NCBI GenBank assembly: GCA_034003145.1
Contig: JAVEZE010000026.1
Coordinates: 1-21,453, forward strand
Direction: 5' to 3'
DNA length: 21,453 nucleotides
From: JACKPD01 sp034003145
GTDB lineage: Bacteria; Spirochaetota; Spirochaetia; CADAEX01
In this document: in pieces, positions 8,581-15,729 of the stretch
Layout: every line of letters starts with the position of its first letter
Numbering within the stretch: position 1 is the first letter of the stretch
The notes under the pieces: generated by a model
The model's input: the letters and a program-made list of their open reading frames with translations, nothing else
Databases searched by the model: none
What the model was told of the DNA's origin: nothing
Program-made: the position numbers and the translations under genes

Positions 8581-9282
8581 CTAATTTCTTCTGCCCATAA
8601 TTCTGAGAAAAAAGATAAACATATTTATAAAATCAAGATAGAGTTTTAACGCTCCTAATATGGAAAACCTTATATAATCTTCCTCAGATACTGATCCTGA
8701 ATATGTTCTGCTCATCTTAAGAATTGCCTGGGTATCATAAGCTGTAAGTCCGCAGAAAATAAGAACGCCGGCATAGGAAATAATGTAATACATTCCTGAA
8801 CTTTTCATGAAAATATTGACAACAGATGCTATGAGAAGTCCCCACACACCCATAATAAGATATTGTCCATAACCGGATAAATCCTTCTTTGTTGCAGCTG
8901 CATAAAGGCTCATTCCTGCAAAGGTTGCTGATGTTATAAAAAAGGTAGATGCAAGGCTCGCCCTTGTGTAAACAAGGAAAAGGACAGACAATGTTATGCC
9001 GTTTAAGAAAGAATATGCCGCAAAAGAGAGGGTTGCTGTCTGGGGACTCATGCTCATGATCCGTGCAGACATAAAAAATACAAGGACAAACTCACCAATA
9101 ATCAAAGCCCAGAAAATTCCTGACCTCATGAGTGAGGCAATCATTGCGGGGTTTGACAGCATCCACAGTGATACAACACCGGTCAGGGCAAGCCCTGCTG
9201 TCATCCAGAGATATATATTTCTTACAAGACTTCTTTCATTAACTGCTCTTGATTGTGATAAAAAATCTGTTTTTTCAAACAA
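8581..9282 (-). CDS. Bax inhibitor-1 / YccA family membrane protein
   Basis: Seven-helix membrane protein of the BI-1 (TMBIM) family; related proteins are pH-sensitive calcium leaks or interact with the FtsH protease, but the bacterial role is not settled. Seven hydrophobic segments span the protein, ending in the family signature GALKLYLDFINMFIFFLRI. The start is taken as TTG at 9282-9280, because a perfect AAGGAG (9295-9290) lies 7 bases upstream; this gives 233 aa beginning (M)FEKTDFLSQSRAVNERSLVR, a normal family N-terminus. A longer frame from a TTG at 9321 has no ribosome-binding site and would translate through the Shine-Dalgarno sequence. Confidence 0.9.
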   Translation of the reverse strand: MFEKTDFLSQSRAVNERSLVRNIYLWMTAGLALTGVVSLWMLSNPAMIASLMRSGIFWALIIGEFVLVFFMSARIMSMSPQTATLSFAAYSFLNGITLSVLFLVYTRASLASTFFITSATFAGMSLYAAATKKDLSGYGQYLIMGVWGLLIASVVNIFMKSSGMYYIISYAGVLIFCGLTAYDTQAILKMSRTYSGSVSEEDYIRFSILGALKLYLDFINMFIFFLRIMGRRN

Positions 9283-9289
9283 TTTGTTT

Positions 9290-9295
9290 CTCCTT
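9290..9295 (-). promoter_or_regulatory. Ribosome-binding site that fixes a TTG start
   Basis: AAGGAG on the minus strand, 7 bases before the TTG at 9282. It is the only good Shine-Dalgarno sequence in this 5' region and decides the start of the BI-1 family gene. Confidence 0.8.
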
Positions 9296-9309
9296 AAAAA
9301 TGATATATA

Positions 9310-9340
9310 ATAATATCTCAATAATTTATCTGTTCGTCAA
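9310..9340 (-). promoter_or_regulatory. Probable promoter of the BI-1 family gene
   Basis: On the minus strand TTGACG (9340-9335) is followed after 19 bases by TATTAT (9315-9310). The spacing is longer than ideal. It would start transcription near 9303, about 20 bases before the TTG start, and would separate this gene from nrdJ. Confidence 0.4.
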
Positions 9341-9347
9341 TTCTATT

Positions 9348-11606
9348 CTATGAGCATTTGCTCCAGCCGCAGTCAGTACAGGTAATGCAGCCGTCCCGGA
9401 AAACAAGGGGCCCTTTGCAGTCATCGCATTTATTGCTGCCTGTAATAACCTCTTCTCCGTCAACAATATATTTTTTAAGCACACGGGAAATAACCCTCTC
9501 AAAATCCTGGAAATTGGTATCTTTTGAAAGCTGATCCACTATAAACTGGAGCGGAGTTCCGTGACGCAGCGCCATGGAAATAAACCTTGCAAGAGAGGCA
9601 TTAGGGGAGTCAAAAGTTCTTGTGAAATTTTTCAAAACCGCTTCAACAGGGCCGGATTCAACAACAAGATTATAGATTCCGGATCCTGCTTTCCTGACTA
9701 TACCGTGAGCATATTTTTTTAAATCTATATGATCATCAGGATCATCAATTACAAATATTTCATACAGGCTGGCGTTAAGTATCCCGGCTATTACTATATG
9801 TTTTTTTCCTTTGATATTGATCTGATGGATATCACAGGGAAGATCCTGGGGCCGTTTGGGTGCCATTATTCTTTTAATAGTCTGGCTGCTGCCGCTGTAT
9901 TCAAGAATACCTTTCATGCTGCCGTCAGGGTTAAAGCTGGTAAAACCTTTCAGCCTTTTTTTATAGGCATACATAAAAAGGTCTTTGTAGGTCTCAAATG
10001 TAGTCCCTGGAGGCAGGTTAAGTGTTTTTGATATGCTGTGATCGATATATTTTTGAATAACAGCCTGTATATCAATTGATTTTACAGGATCTATATCCAT
10101 GGTTGTGACAAAATAATCCGGCGCTGTTTTTACTTCTCCTTTATCAGCAGATTTTGCAATCTCAAGATATTTAAGCCATGCGTAATCATAGACTGTCTCT
10201 GTCCGTGTCTCGTTTTCCACCCCTGTCCTTATGTTCCTGTCATACTGCAGGGCGAATATCGGCTCTATGCCGGATGAGCAGTTCTGCCCCACAGAAAGCG
10301 AGGTGGTGCCGGTCGGGGCGACAGTGTTAAGCTGTATATTACGGAGCCCTGAGGTGCGGATTTTATCCCTGATATCATCTGGAAGCTCTTTAATGAAAGA
10401 GGCATCAAGCAGTTTTTTGATGTCGCACGCCGGAAATGCCCCTTTCTCTGCGGCGAGATCCGCACTGGTGATATAGGAAGTATCCCGCATTGTTTTTGCG
10501 ATTTCACCTGCAAGCTTAAGCGAGGCATCATCGCCGTATTTAATCTTCATCATGGCAAAGACATCCCCGAGCGCGGTAAATCCAAGCCCGATCCGCCGCC
10601 ACTGTTTCGAGAACACCTCGATTTTTTCAAGCGGGTATTCTGTTTTATCAAGCACATTGTCGAGAAACCTTATACCGGCGGCTACTGTCTCCCTGAATCC
10701 TGCAAAATCGAATTCGGCCCTGTCTGTAAACGGATCATTTACAAACTTCGAGAGATTTACCGCAGAAAGGCAGCAAAGCGAATAGGGCGGCATTACAAGC
10801 TCGCCGCAGGGGTTAACCCTGTCCATCTTGAAAGCCCAGTAGCCGTTATTGTATTTTTCCACATGGTCGCTGTTAAATATTCCAGGCTCGTTATGGGTAA
10901 AAGCGTTTTTCGCAAGCAGATTGTAAAGATACTGAGCCTTTACTGTTTTATAAACACGGCCGCCGAATACAAGGTCCCAGTCCCCCTCCTCCTGTACCGC
11001 TTTTATAAACTTATCAGATATTTTTACAGAAATGTTAAACTGCGTTAATTCCTTGTTCCTGTCACCCTGCTTTGCAGTGATAAACTCTTCGATATCAGGA
11101 TGACAGACATCGAGAAGCGCAATATGGGCAGAGCGCCTCTGTCCCCCTGTTACGATTGTCTTTGCAGACTGGTCAAATATACGAAGGAATGAGACAACAC
11201 CGGAAGACTGCCCGCCCCCTGAAAGCCTCTCCCCTTTTGGCCTTAATTTTGAGATATCGAATCCTACCCCTCCTCCCATCTTGCTTATCAGCGCGTCCTC
11301 TTTAAGAGAATCGTATATGCTGATCATTGAATCTTCGACATCTATCGTAAAACAGTTGTTATAGTTCTTCATCGGGCTATTCGGCCTGGCATTTGCAAGA
11401 ATCCTTCCTGCAGGAATAAGTTTTCCGCTTATCATCTGATCATGGAATAGTTTCTCTATTTCCCCCCTTTTCTCAGTTTTTTCCGCAGAAGCTATTTCTT
11501 TGGCTATCCCATTAAAAACCTCTTCAGGCGATGACTCGCCCTGAAGCATATATTTAGAGCTGAAAATTTCACCGCTTATCTTTTGATCCCACTTTATACT
11601 GCCCAT
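9348..11606 (-). CDS. nrdJ: Adenosylcobalamin-dependent (class II) ribonucleotide reductase
   Basis: Reduces ribonucleotides to deoxyribonucleotides using a B12-derived radical, with no need for oxygen or a second subunit. At 752 aa it has the usual length of the single-chain B12-dependent family. Landmarks are NNCF (C85, one of the redox cysteines), GGGVGFDISKLRP (111-123), the active-site NPCGE (N265, C267, E269), CCLSAVNLS (C278/C279) and the phosphate-binding PTGTTS (431-436). It ends in a cysteine-rich tail, C727-x2-C730, C740-x2-C743-x2-C746 and C751 (CGWSKCS), typical of the thioredoxin-reduced C-terminus. The ATG at 11606 has GGGAGG 5 bases upstream. No R2 or activase gene is near. 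NrdR-like sites flank its promoter. Confidence 0.97.
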   Translation of the reverse strand: MGSIKWDQKISGEIFSSKYMLQGESSPEEVFNGIAKEIASAEKTEKRGEIEKLFHDQMISGKLIPAGRILANARPNSPMKNYNNCFTIDVEDSMISIYDSLKEDALISKMGGGVGFDISKLRPKGERLSGGGQSSGVVSFLRIFDQSAKTIVTGGQRRSAHIALLDVCHPDIEEFITAKQGDRNKELTQFNISVKISDKFIKAVQEEGDWDLVFGGRVYKTVKAQYLYNLLAKNAFTHNEPGIFNSDHVEKYNNGYWAFKMDRVNPCGELVMPPYSLCCLSAVNLSKFVNDPFTDRAEFDFAGFRETVAAGIRFLDNVLDKTEYPLEKIEVFSKQWRRIGLGFTALGDVFAMMKIKYGDDASLKLAGEIAKTMRDTSYITSADLAAEKGAFPACDIKKLLDASFIKELPDDIRDKIRTSGLRNIQLNTVAPTGTTSLSVGQNCSSGIEPIFALQYDRNIRTGVENETRTETVYDYAWLKYLEIAKSADKGEVKTAPDYFVTTMDIDPVKSIDIQAVIQKYIDHSISKTLNLPPGTTFETYKDLFMYAYKKRLKGFTSFNPDGSMKGILEYSGSSQTIKRIMAPKRPQDLPCDIHQINIKGKKHIVIAGILNASLYEIFVIDDPDDHIDLKKYAHGIVRKAGSGIYNLVVESGPVEAVLKNFTRTFDSPNASLARFISMALRHGTPLQFIVDQLSKDTNFQDFERVISRVLKKYIVDGEEVITGSNKCDDCKGPLVFRDGCITCTDCGWSKCS

Positions 11607-11628
11607 TTTTTCCTCCCGTTTTTTACAG

Positions 11629-11644
11629 AAAATAAATATAGCGT
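11629..11644 (-). promoter_or_regulatory. NrdR-box-like site A, overlapping the nrdJ -10
   Basis: Minus-strand ACGCTATATTTATTTT agrees at 12 of 16 positions with the NrdR consensus acaCwAtATaTwGtgt. It covers the proposed nrdJ -10 hexamer, where a bound repressor would block RNA polymerase. It is the weaker of the two boxes. Confidence 0.5.
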
Positions 11645-11663
11645 ATATTTATTTGAAACACAA
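11635..11663 (-). promoter_or_regulatory. Probable nrdJ promoter
   Basis: Minus-strand TTGTGT (11663-11658), 17-base spacer, TATATT (11640-11635). The -35 is poor (3/6) and the -10 good (5/6). It lies between and over the two NrdR-like boxes. A TATTAT at 11671-11666 is an alternative -10. Confidence 0.45.
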
Positions 11664-11670
11664 GTATAAT

Positions 11671-11686
11671 ACGCTATATATAGAGC
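11671..11686 (-). promoter_or_regulatory. NrdR-box-like site B upstream of nrdJ
   Basis: Minus-strand GCTCTATATATAGCGT agrees at 13 of 16 positions with the NrdR consensus, with a perfect CTATATATAG core. It starts 42 bp from site A, about four helical turns, as expected for paired NrdR boxes on one face of the DNA. Confidence 0.65.
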
Positions 11687-11770
11687 CTTTTATATGTAAT
11701 TATCGATATATTTTTTATGAGTTATTACAGTTTTTTTTAATTTTTCAAACCTGGCAGAAAATTGGTAATT

Positions 11771-13264
11771 TTATCCGGCGACATACCGCTCTGAGACTTT
11801 TCTGTGATGAAATCCGTAGATGGCAAGTGTTGTTGCAACAGGAAAAAAACCGGGGTGTCTGAAGATTGTCCACAACATCAGTTTCCAGTAATAAAGCCTT
11901 TCTTTGCCGATAATCCCAAGAAAGAATGTTGTTTTAAATAGTGTTAAAATATGAACAGGTTTAAACCTGAAAAAATTCCTGCCGGACCCCTGAGGGTTAT
12001 ACTCTTTGAGAAAATCCCTGATCCGGAAGTAATAATATTTCGGTGTATAAATAGTTGAAACAATCCTTTTATATCCTTCAACAAGCTCTTTTAAATCCAT
12101 TTTAGGGATAAAATTAATAGAGCAGTCAGTGTTGTCTCCTGTCTCTTCACCTAAAAGGCGGTTTTCATTTTCAAGACGTTTATAAAGATCTGTCCCTTTT
12201 AGCGCTTCAAGTAATCCAACCATTGCTGTAACTATCCCGCTTTTCTGTATAAACCTTATCTGGTCATCGAAGATGGTTTTCGGATCGCTGTCAAAGCCGA
12301 CAATAAATCCCCCCTGGACTTCCATCCCGAAATTCTGAATCTTCTTAACACAGGCAACCATGTCCCTTCCTTTATTCTGAATTTTGGAACATTCGGCAAG
12401 GCTTTCTTCATTAGGAGTTTCTATTCCCACAAAAACCTTATTAAAACCGGCATCTACCATCAGTCTCATCAGTTCATCATCATCAGCAATATTGATGGAA
12501 GCCTGTGTATTAAATGAAAAAGGATGATTTTTTTTTCTCATCCATTCTGCTATTGCCGGAAGAGTCTCATTTTTCAGAATCTGTCTGTTGCCGATAAAGT
12601 TGTCATCAACAAAAAAAACATTCTGCCGCCAGCCCATACTGTAAATATTTTCAAGCTCCTGAATCACCTGTTGAGTTTTTTTAATGCGTACTTTTCTACC
12701 GTATAAAAGGGTGATATCGCAAAAATCGCAGTTAAACGGGCATCCCCGTGTATACTGAAGAGACATGGAAGCATATTTTTTTGTTTTTAAAAGCTTTAAG
12801 TCAGGAAGCGGCGTTTTTGTGACATCAGCCCAGTTGCCGCTCATATATAGATGACGGGGAATTCCGTTATTTACATCGCGGATAAACTGAGGCAGTGTAA
12901 TTTCTGCTTCATTAAGGACAAAGTGGTCAACGCCCGGGATATCCATGTAGCTGGTTGTAAAGAGAGGACCTCCGGCCACAACCTTTACCCCTTCCCTGTC
13001 GCAGAATTCAATTACATCGAGTGCAGACTGCCTCTGGACAGACATTGCGCTTATAAATACATAATCAACACCGTCAAGTGATCTTTTTTTAAGATGATTA
13101 ACGTTCATATCTATTAGAGTGATCTCCCAGTCATCAGGCAGCATTGACGCGACTGTGAGCAGCCCCAGAGGGGGAATTGCCGATTTCTTTGATACAAATT
13201 TCAAAGCACGGGTAAAACTCCAGAATGTTTCAGGAAACTCAGGATAGATTAGCAGTATTTTCAT
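11771..13264 (-). CDS. B12-binding-domain radical SAM protein (HpnP-like, DUF4070 type)
   Basis: A 497-aa radical SAM enzyme with an N-terminal cobalamin-binding fold (about 1-135), a radical SAM barrel (about 165-350) and a C-terminal DUF4070-like region. The cluster motif is C175-x3-C179-x2-C182 in TRGCPFNCDFCDI. The opening pattern (YPEFPETFWSFTRALKF, then PPLGLLTVASMLP) resembles HpnP, the hopanoid C2 methylase, and relatives. The B12 domain lacks the DxHxxG motif, as is common in this class. The reaction is probably methylation or another radical transformation of a lipid-like or unknown substrate; no hopanoid genes are nearby, so the HpnP name is not assigned. AAGG lies just before the ATG. 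nrdJ, also B12-dependent, lies downstream on the same strand, 164 bases away. Confidence 0.85.
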   Translation of the reverse strand: MKILLIYPEFPETFWSFTRALKFVSKKSAIPPLGLLTVASMLPDDWEITLIDMNVNHLKKRSLDGVDYVFISAMSVQRQSALDVIEFCDREGVKVVAGGPLFTTSYMDIPGVDHFVLNEAEITLPQFIRDVNNGIPRHLYMSGNWADVTKTPLPDLKLLKTKKYASMSLQYTRGCPFNCDFCDITLLYGRKVRIKKTQQVIQELENIYSMGWRQNVFFVDDNFIGNRQILKNETLPAIAEWMRKKNHPFSFNTQASINIADDDELMRLMVDAGFNKVFVGIETPNEESLAECSKIQNKGRDMVACVKKIQNFGMEVQGGFIVGFDSDPKTIFDDQIRFIQKSGIVTAMVGLLEALKGTDLYKRLENENRLLGEETGDNTDCSINFIPKMDLKELVEGYKRIVSTIYTPKYYYFRIRDFLKEYNPQGSGRNFFRFKPVHILTLFKTTFFLGIIGKERLYYWKLMLWTIFRHPGFFPVATTLAIYGFHHRKVSERYVAG

Positions 13265-13339
13265 TTAGCCTTGTAACCTCAAAATAATGGTAATCCTTCG
13301 CAACTGGTATTTCAAATATACTGATCTATTTTAAGTGCC

Positions 13340-13381
13340 GTTTTACACAAGTTTTACATAAATTTCTTCTTTTGTTTTACA
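13340..13381 (+). repeat. Three exact GTTTTACA direct repeats upstream of the thioesterase gene
   Basis: Copies at 13340-13347, 13351-13358 and 13374-13381; start-to-start distances are 11 and 23 bases, about one and two helical turns. They lie just upstream of the proposed -10 (13393-13398), in the divergent intergenic region. Function unknown; a regulator binding array is the simplest explanation. Confidence 0.6.
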
Positions 13382-13392
13382 GATGTTTTTAG

Positions 13393-13398
13393 TAGAAT
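13393..13398 (+). promoter_or_regulatory. -10-like hexamer immediately before the thioesterase start
   Basis: TAGAAT (5/6) ends 6 bases before the ATG at 13405, putting the expected transcription start at or beside the A of the ATG. No Shine-Dalgarno sequence and no strong -35 are present, which fits activator-dependent, leaderless transcription. Confidence 0.45.
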
Positions 13399-13404
13399 AA
13401 AACC

Positions 13405-13920
13405 ATGAAACACATTGTAACCGGAAAACAGGAAAACTCAAGGATGTGCTTTATCTGCGGACTTGAGAATCAACTGGGATTAAAAACCACATTTTACTCA
13501 CTTGATAACGGGGAGCTTGCTGCCCGCTTTACCGCACGGGATGAGCATCAGGGATACCCGGGAAGGCTTCACGGCGGAATTGCCGCGTCAATTCTTGATG
13601 AAACAATCGGGCGGGCAATCGCGGTCCCGTCAGGGAAGACAGTATGGGGAGTAACGGTTGATATTTCACTTAAATACAGAAAGCCGATACCGCTTGGCGT
13701 TGAACTTACCGCAATTGGGCGTATTGTTTCTGAAAACAACCGTTTTTTTGAAGGGACGGGAGAAATTATCCTCCCTGACGGGAGCATCGCTATTACAGCA
13801 AAAGGGCGGTACATGAAACTGTCGATTGATAAGATCGCATCAGGCGTTACAGATCCGGAAAGCCTGGGATGGAAAGTCATTGAAAGCGAAGGTGATCCGG
13901 ATTACCTTGAAATACCGTAA
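13405..13920 (+). CDS. PaaI-family hotdog-fold thioesterase
   Basis: Likely acyl-CoA thioesterase; the natural acyl group is unknown. It is 171 aa with one hotdog domain. The family motif HGGIAASILDETIG (56-69) holds the HGG turn and the Asp/Glu used in catalysis, followed by strands TVDISLKYRKPIPLG and FFEGTGEIILPDGSIAITAKG. An N-terminal CFICG (15-19) pair of cysteines is seen in related PaaI proteins. It begins without a ribosome-binding site and is divergent from the radical SAM gene, converging on the restriction gene 35 bases further on. Confidence 0.87.
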   Translation: MKHIVTGKQENSRMCFICGLENQLGLKTTFYSLDNGELAARFTARDEHQGYPGRLHGGIAASILDETIGRAIAVPSGKTVWGVTVDISLKYRKPIPLGVELTAIGRIVSENNRFFEGTGEIILPDGSIAITAKGRYMKLSIDKIASGVTDPESLGWKVIESEGDPDYLEIP

Positions 13921-13955
13921 TTATATTTTCGTTCTGCTGATGGAACTATATGATA

Positions 13956-14691
13956 TCACTTATATGATGAATTAAAAATTACAAGACTATTCCAATCAAT
14001 ATTACCATTTTCATCACAAAATTTATTGTCAAATTCTTTGGTAAATTTATTTATCATGCGCGAAAATGAGATCATGAAAGCATCATTTCGCTCTTTTGCC
14101 TTATGTCCAAGCGGTTCAATTATCTGGGTAAACAGATCAGGATCACCTGAAATAAATTCCCAGAACCTTTGACCGCAAAATTTAAAATAATCACCTTTAT
14201 CCGGTTTTTTATCCTGCCCGTAGCAGCATCCGTTTATTGCAATAATATTCAATTTCGAATTGCTGGTTCTTAATGCTTTTTTGGCAGTCAGAAAATCGCT
14301 TCTCATTTTTGCAATTTGAGAACTATTCCCCCAGTTAGGACCAGATTTTATGGCAATAATATTTCTATAACCGTTATCATCAAATTCAAGATCAATACCG
14401 GTAATACCGGATTTACGTCCATTATATGCCTTTTCATTTATGAATATTGCCAGACCCTCAAGCCAATCACCAAAAATCCCCTCCTCGCTTGATGAAACAT
14501 GCGCGTCAATCAATCCTCTTACAACCTGTTCTGATGTTAATACATTTTTAGCTTTGAAAAGATATGGATTTTTTTATTTTCAAAACCTGGGTTAGCTTAA
14601 GTGAATCAAGGCTCTCTATTCGCTTTTTGTGAAATAAATTAATATTCTTTTCAACATATTGAGTTACATCTTTCAGGTTAATCTTCTTCAT
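13956..14691 (-). pseudogene. Type II restriction endonuclease, PmeII-like, broken by a one-base frameshift
   Basis: The gene most plausibly starts at ATG 14691-14689, 3 bases after the methyltransferase stop, and encodes MKKINLKDVTQYVEKN and onward. That frame ends at 14548 after 47 codons. From an A7 run (T7 on the plus strand, 14569-14575) the protein continues in the next frame with KNPYLFKAKNVLTSEQVVRG and on to FNSSYK at 13956. Removing one A gives an intact protein of about 244 aa. The C-terminal part has GIDLEF, AIKSGPNWGNSSQI and NGCCYGQDKKPDKGDY, matching my recollection of PmeII-family endonucleases; the D...IKSG pattern fits a variant PD-(D/E)xK core. The second frame has no ATG near its beginning (only a TTG at 14513), so a shorter functional protein is unlikely. 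Sequencing error, true inactivation and slippage-regulated expression are all possible. Confidence 0.78.
14569..14575 (-). repeat. A7 homopolymer at the frameshift point
   Basis: Seven A on the minus strand in the context AAAATAAAAAAATCC. Six A would keep the endonuclease in frame. The two reading frames overlap only from here to 14548, so this is the only long homopolymer where a single-base slip would join them. Confidence 0.8.
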
Positions 14692-14694
14692 ATT

Positions 14695-15528
14695 TTACCG
14701 TCTTGTCGCAAAGGTACAATTCAACAGGGTTAATGTTTTTTTAACCATATTGTAATACTCAGGTACTATATCAATTCCAACTGAGTTTCTTCGCATTCTG
14801 TTTGCTACAAAAATTGTTGTGCCTGAGCCCATAAATGGATCCATGACAGTATCGTTTTCCTGGGTAAATAATTTTATAAACCATTCCGGTAAACCTTCAG
14901 GAAATGCTGCGCTATGGTTCTTGTTATTGCACTCAGTCGCCAGATGTAAAACATTTGTAGGATAAGCTTTGTCCCTGTTTATCCAGTTTGAAATATTTTT
15001 TCCAAACCCGCTCCCAACTTTTGAATTATCTCTTTTTTTGTCTGTTTCACTAAGATTTTTAAGCCGGGCTTTTGACCAGTCGCCTGTTGGAACCATTACT
15101 TCTTCCTGATACATTTTAAAGGTTTTATTCTTATTAAACTGAAGGAGCCGTTCCCATGCGTCACGGAATCTGTTGGGCCATTTGCCTGGATAGCAATTTT
15201 TTTTATGCCAGATAAATTCCTCAGTCCAAAGCCAGCCCTGTTTTCGCATTTGAATAATAAGTTCCATTACATAGATACTGCGTTCACCATTTACAACTTT
15301 TTCTTTTATATTAAGGATAAATGTCCCATCAGGTTTTAAAACACGCAATAATTGCTCTGTTACAGGAAGAAACCATTTTACGTAATTATCGGGGTGAATT
15401 CCTCCGTATGTACTTTTACGCTGATCTGCATAGGGAGGAGAAGTAATTATTAAATCAACTGAATTATCCGGTAAATCGCATAATATATCTTTACAATCAC
15501 CTAAATATAAATCTGTTTTAATTTCCAT
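14695..15528 (-). CDS. Type II DNA methyltransferase, beta class, probably N4-cytosine
   Basis: Methylates the recognition site of the adjacent restriction enzyme with S-adenosylmethionine. It is 277 aa. The catalytic motif IV TSPPY lies at 29-33 and the SAM-binding motif I DPFMGSGTT at 230-238: catalytic motif first and SAM motif last defines the beta class. SPPY, rather than DPPY or NPPY, is the usual signature of N4-cytosine methylation. The central region with KWPNRFRDAWERLLQF and YPTNVLHLATECNNKNHSAAFP is common in this family and probably includes the target-recognition part. All key motifs are intact although the partner nuclease is frameshifted. The endonuclease start lies 3 bases downstream. 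No good ribosome-binding site precedes the ATG. The target sequence cannot be read from the protein. Confidence 0.92.
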   Translation of the reverse strand: MEIKTDLYLGDCKDILCDLPDNSVDLIITSPPYADQRKSTYGGIHPDNYVKWFLPVTEQLLRVLKPDGTFILNIKEKVVNGERSIYVMELIIQMRKQGWLWTEEFIWHKKNCYPGKWPNRFRDAWERLLQFNKNKTFKMYQEEVMVPTGDWSKARLKNLSETDKKRDNSKVGSGFGKNISNWINRDKAYPTNVLHLATECNNKNHSAAFPEGLPEWFIKLFTQENDTVMDPFMGSGTTIFVANRMRRNSVGIDIVPEYYNMVKKTLTLLNCTFATRR

Positions 15529-15572
15529 TGTTTCTTGCTTTATTGATTTCCTGTTTTATGAACTATCAAAAA

Positions 15573-15601
15573 ATTATACATTTAATCATAAAGGATAACA
15601 A
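15573..15601 (-). promoter_or_regulatory. Promoter of the restriction-modification operon
   Basis: Minus-strand TTGTTA (15601-15596), 17-base spacer, perfect TATAAT (15578-15573), giving a leader of about 38 bases before the methyltransferase ATG. No separate promoter was seen for the endonuclease, so it should follow methylase transcription. Confidence 0.6.
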
Positions 15602-15681
15602 GCGTAATGAGATTCCTGATTTAGATTCTGCTGCTTTCAATAATCATATTTTAATAAAATATTTTCACAACTTGAAAACTG

Positions 15682-15710
15682 TTGACAGCTGGAATCTGAA
15701 CAGTTACCGT
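15682..15710 (+). promoter_or_regulatory. Possible promoter of the 293-aa membrane protein gene
   Basis: Perfect TTGACA (15682-15687), 17-base spacer, poor -10 TACCGT (15705-15710). The expected start at about 15717 gives a leader of about 13 bases containing GAGGT. Confidence 0.35.
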
Positions 15711-15729
15711 ATCGGAAGAGGTAAAATGG

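Noticed and set aside
11607..11770. Cobalamin riboswitch before nrdJ
   Set aside because: The 164-base gap is AT-rich with no B12-box-like sequence, and class II reductase itself uses B12, so B12 repression would not be expected.
15646..15662. ATATTTT-AAT-AAAATAT inverted repeat, considered as an operator or terminator
   Set aside because: Perfect but purely A/T, short and in AT-rich DNA, where such palindromes are common; no controller gene accompanies the R-M pair.
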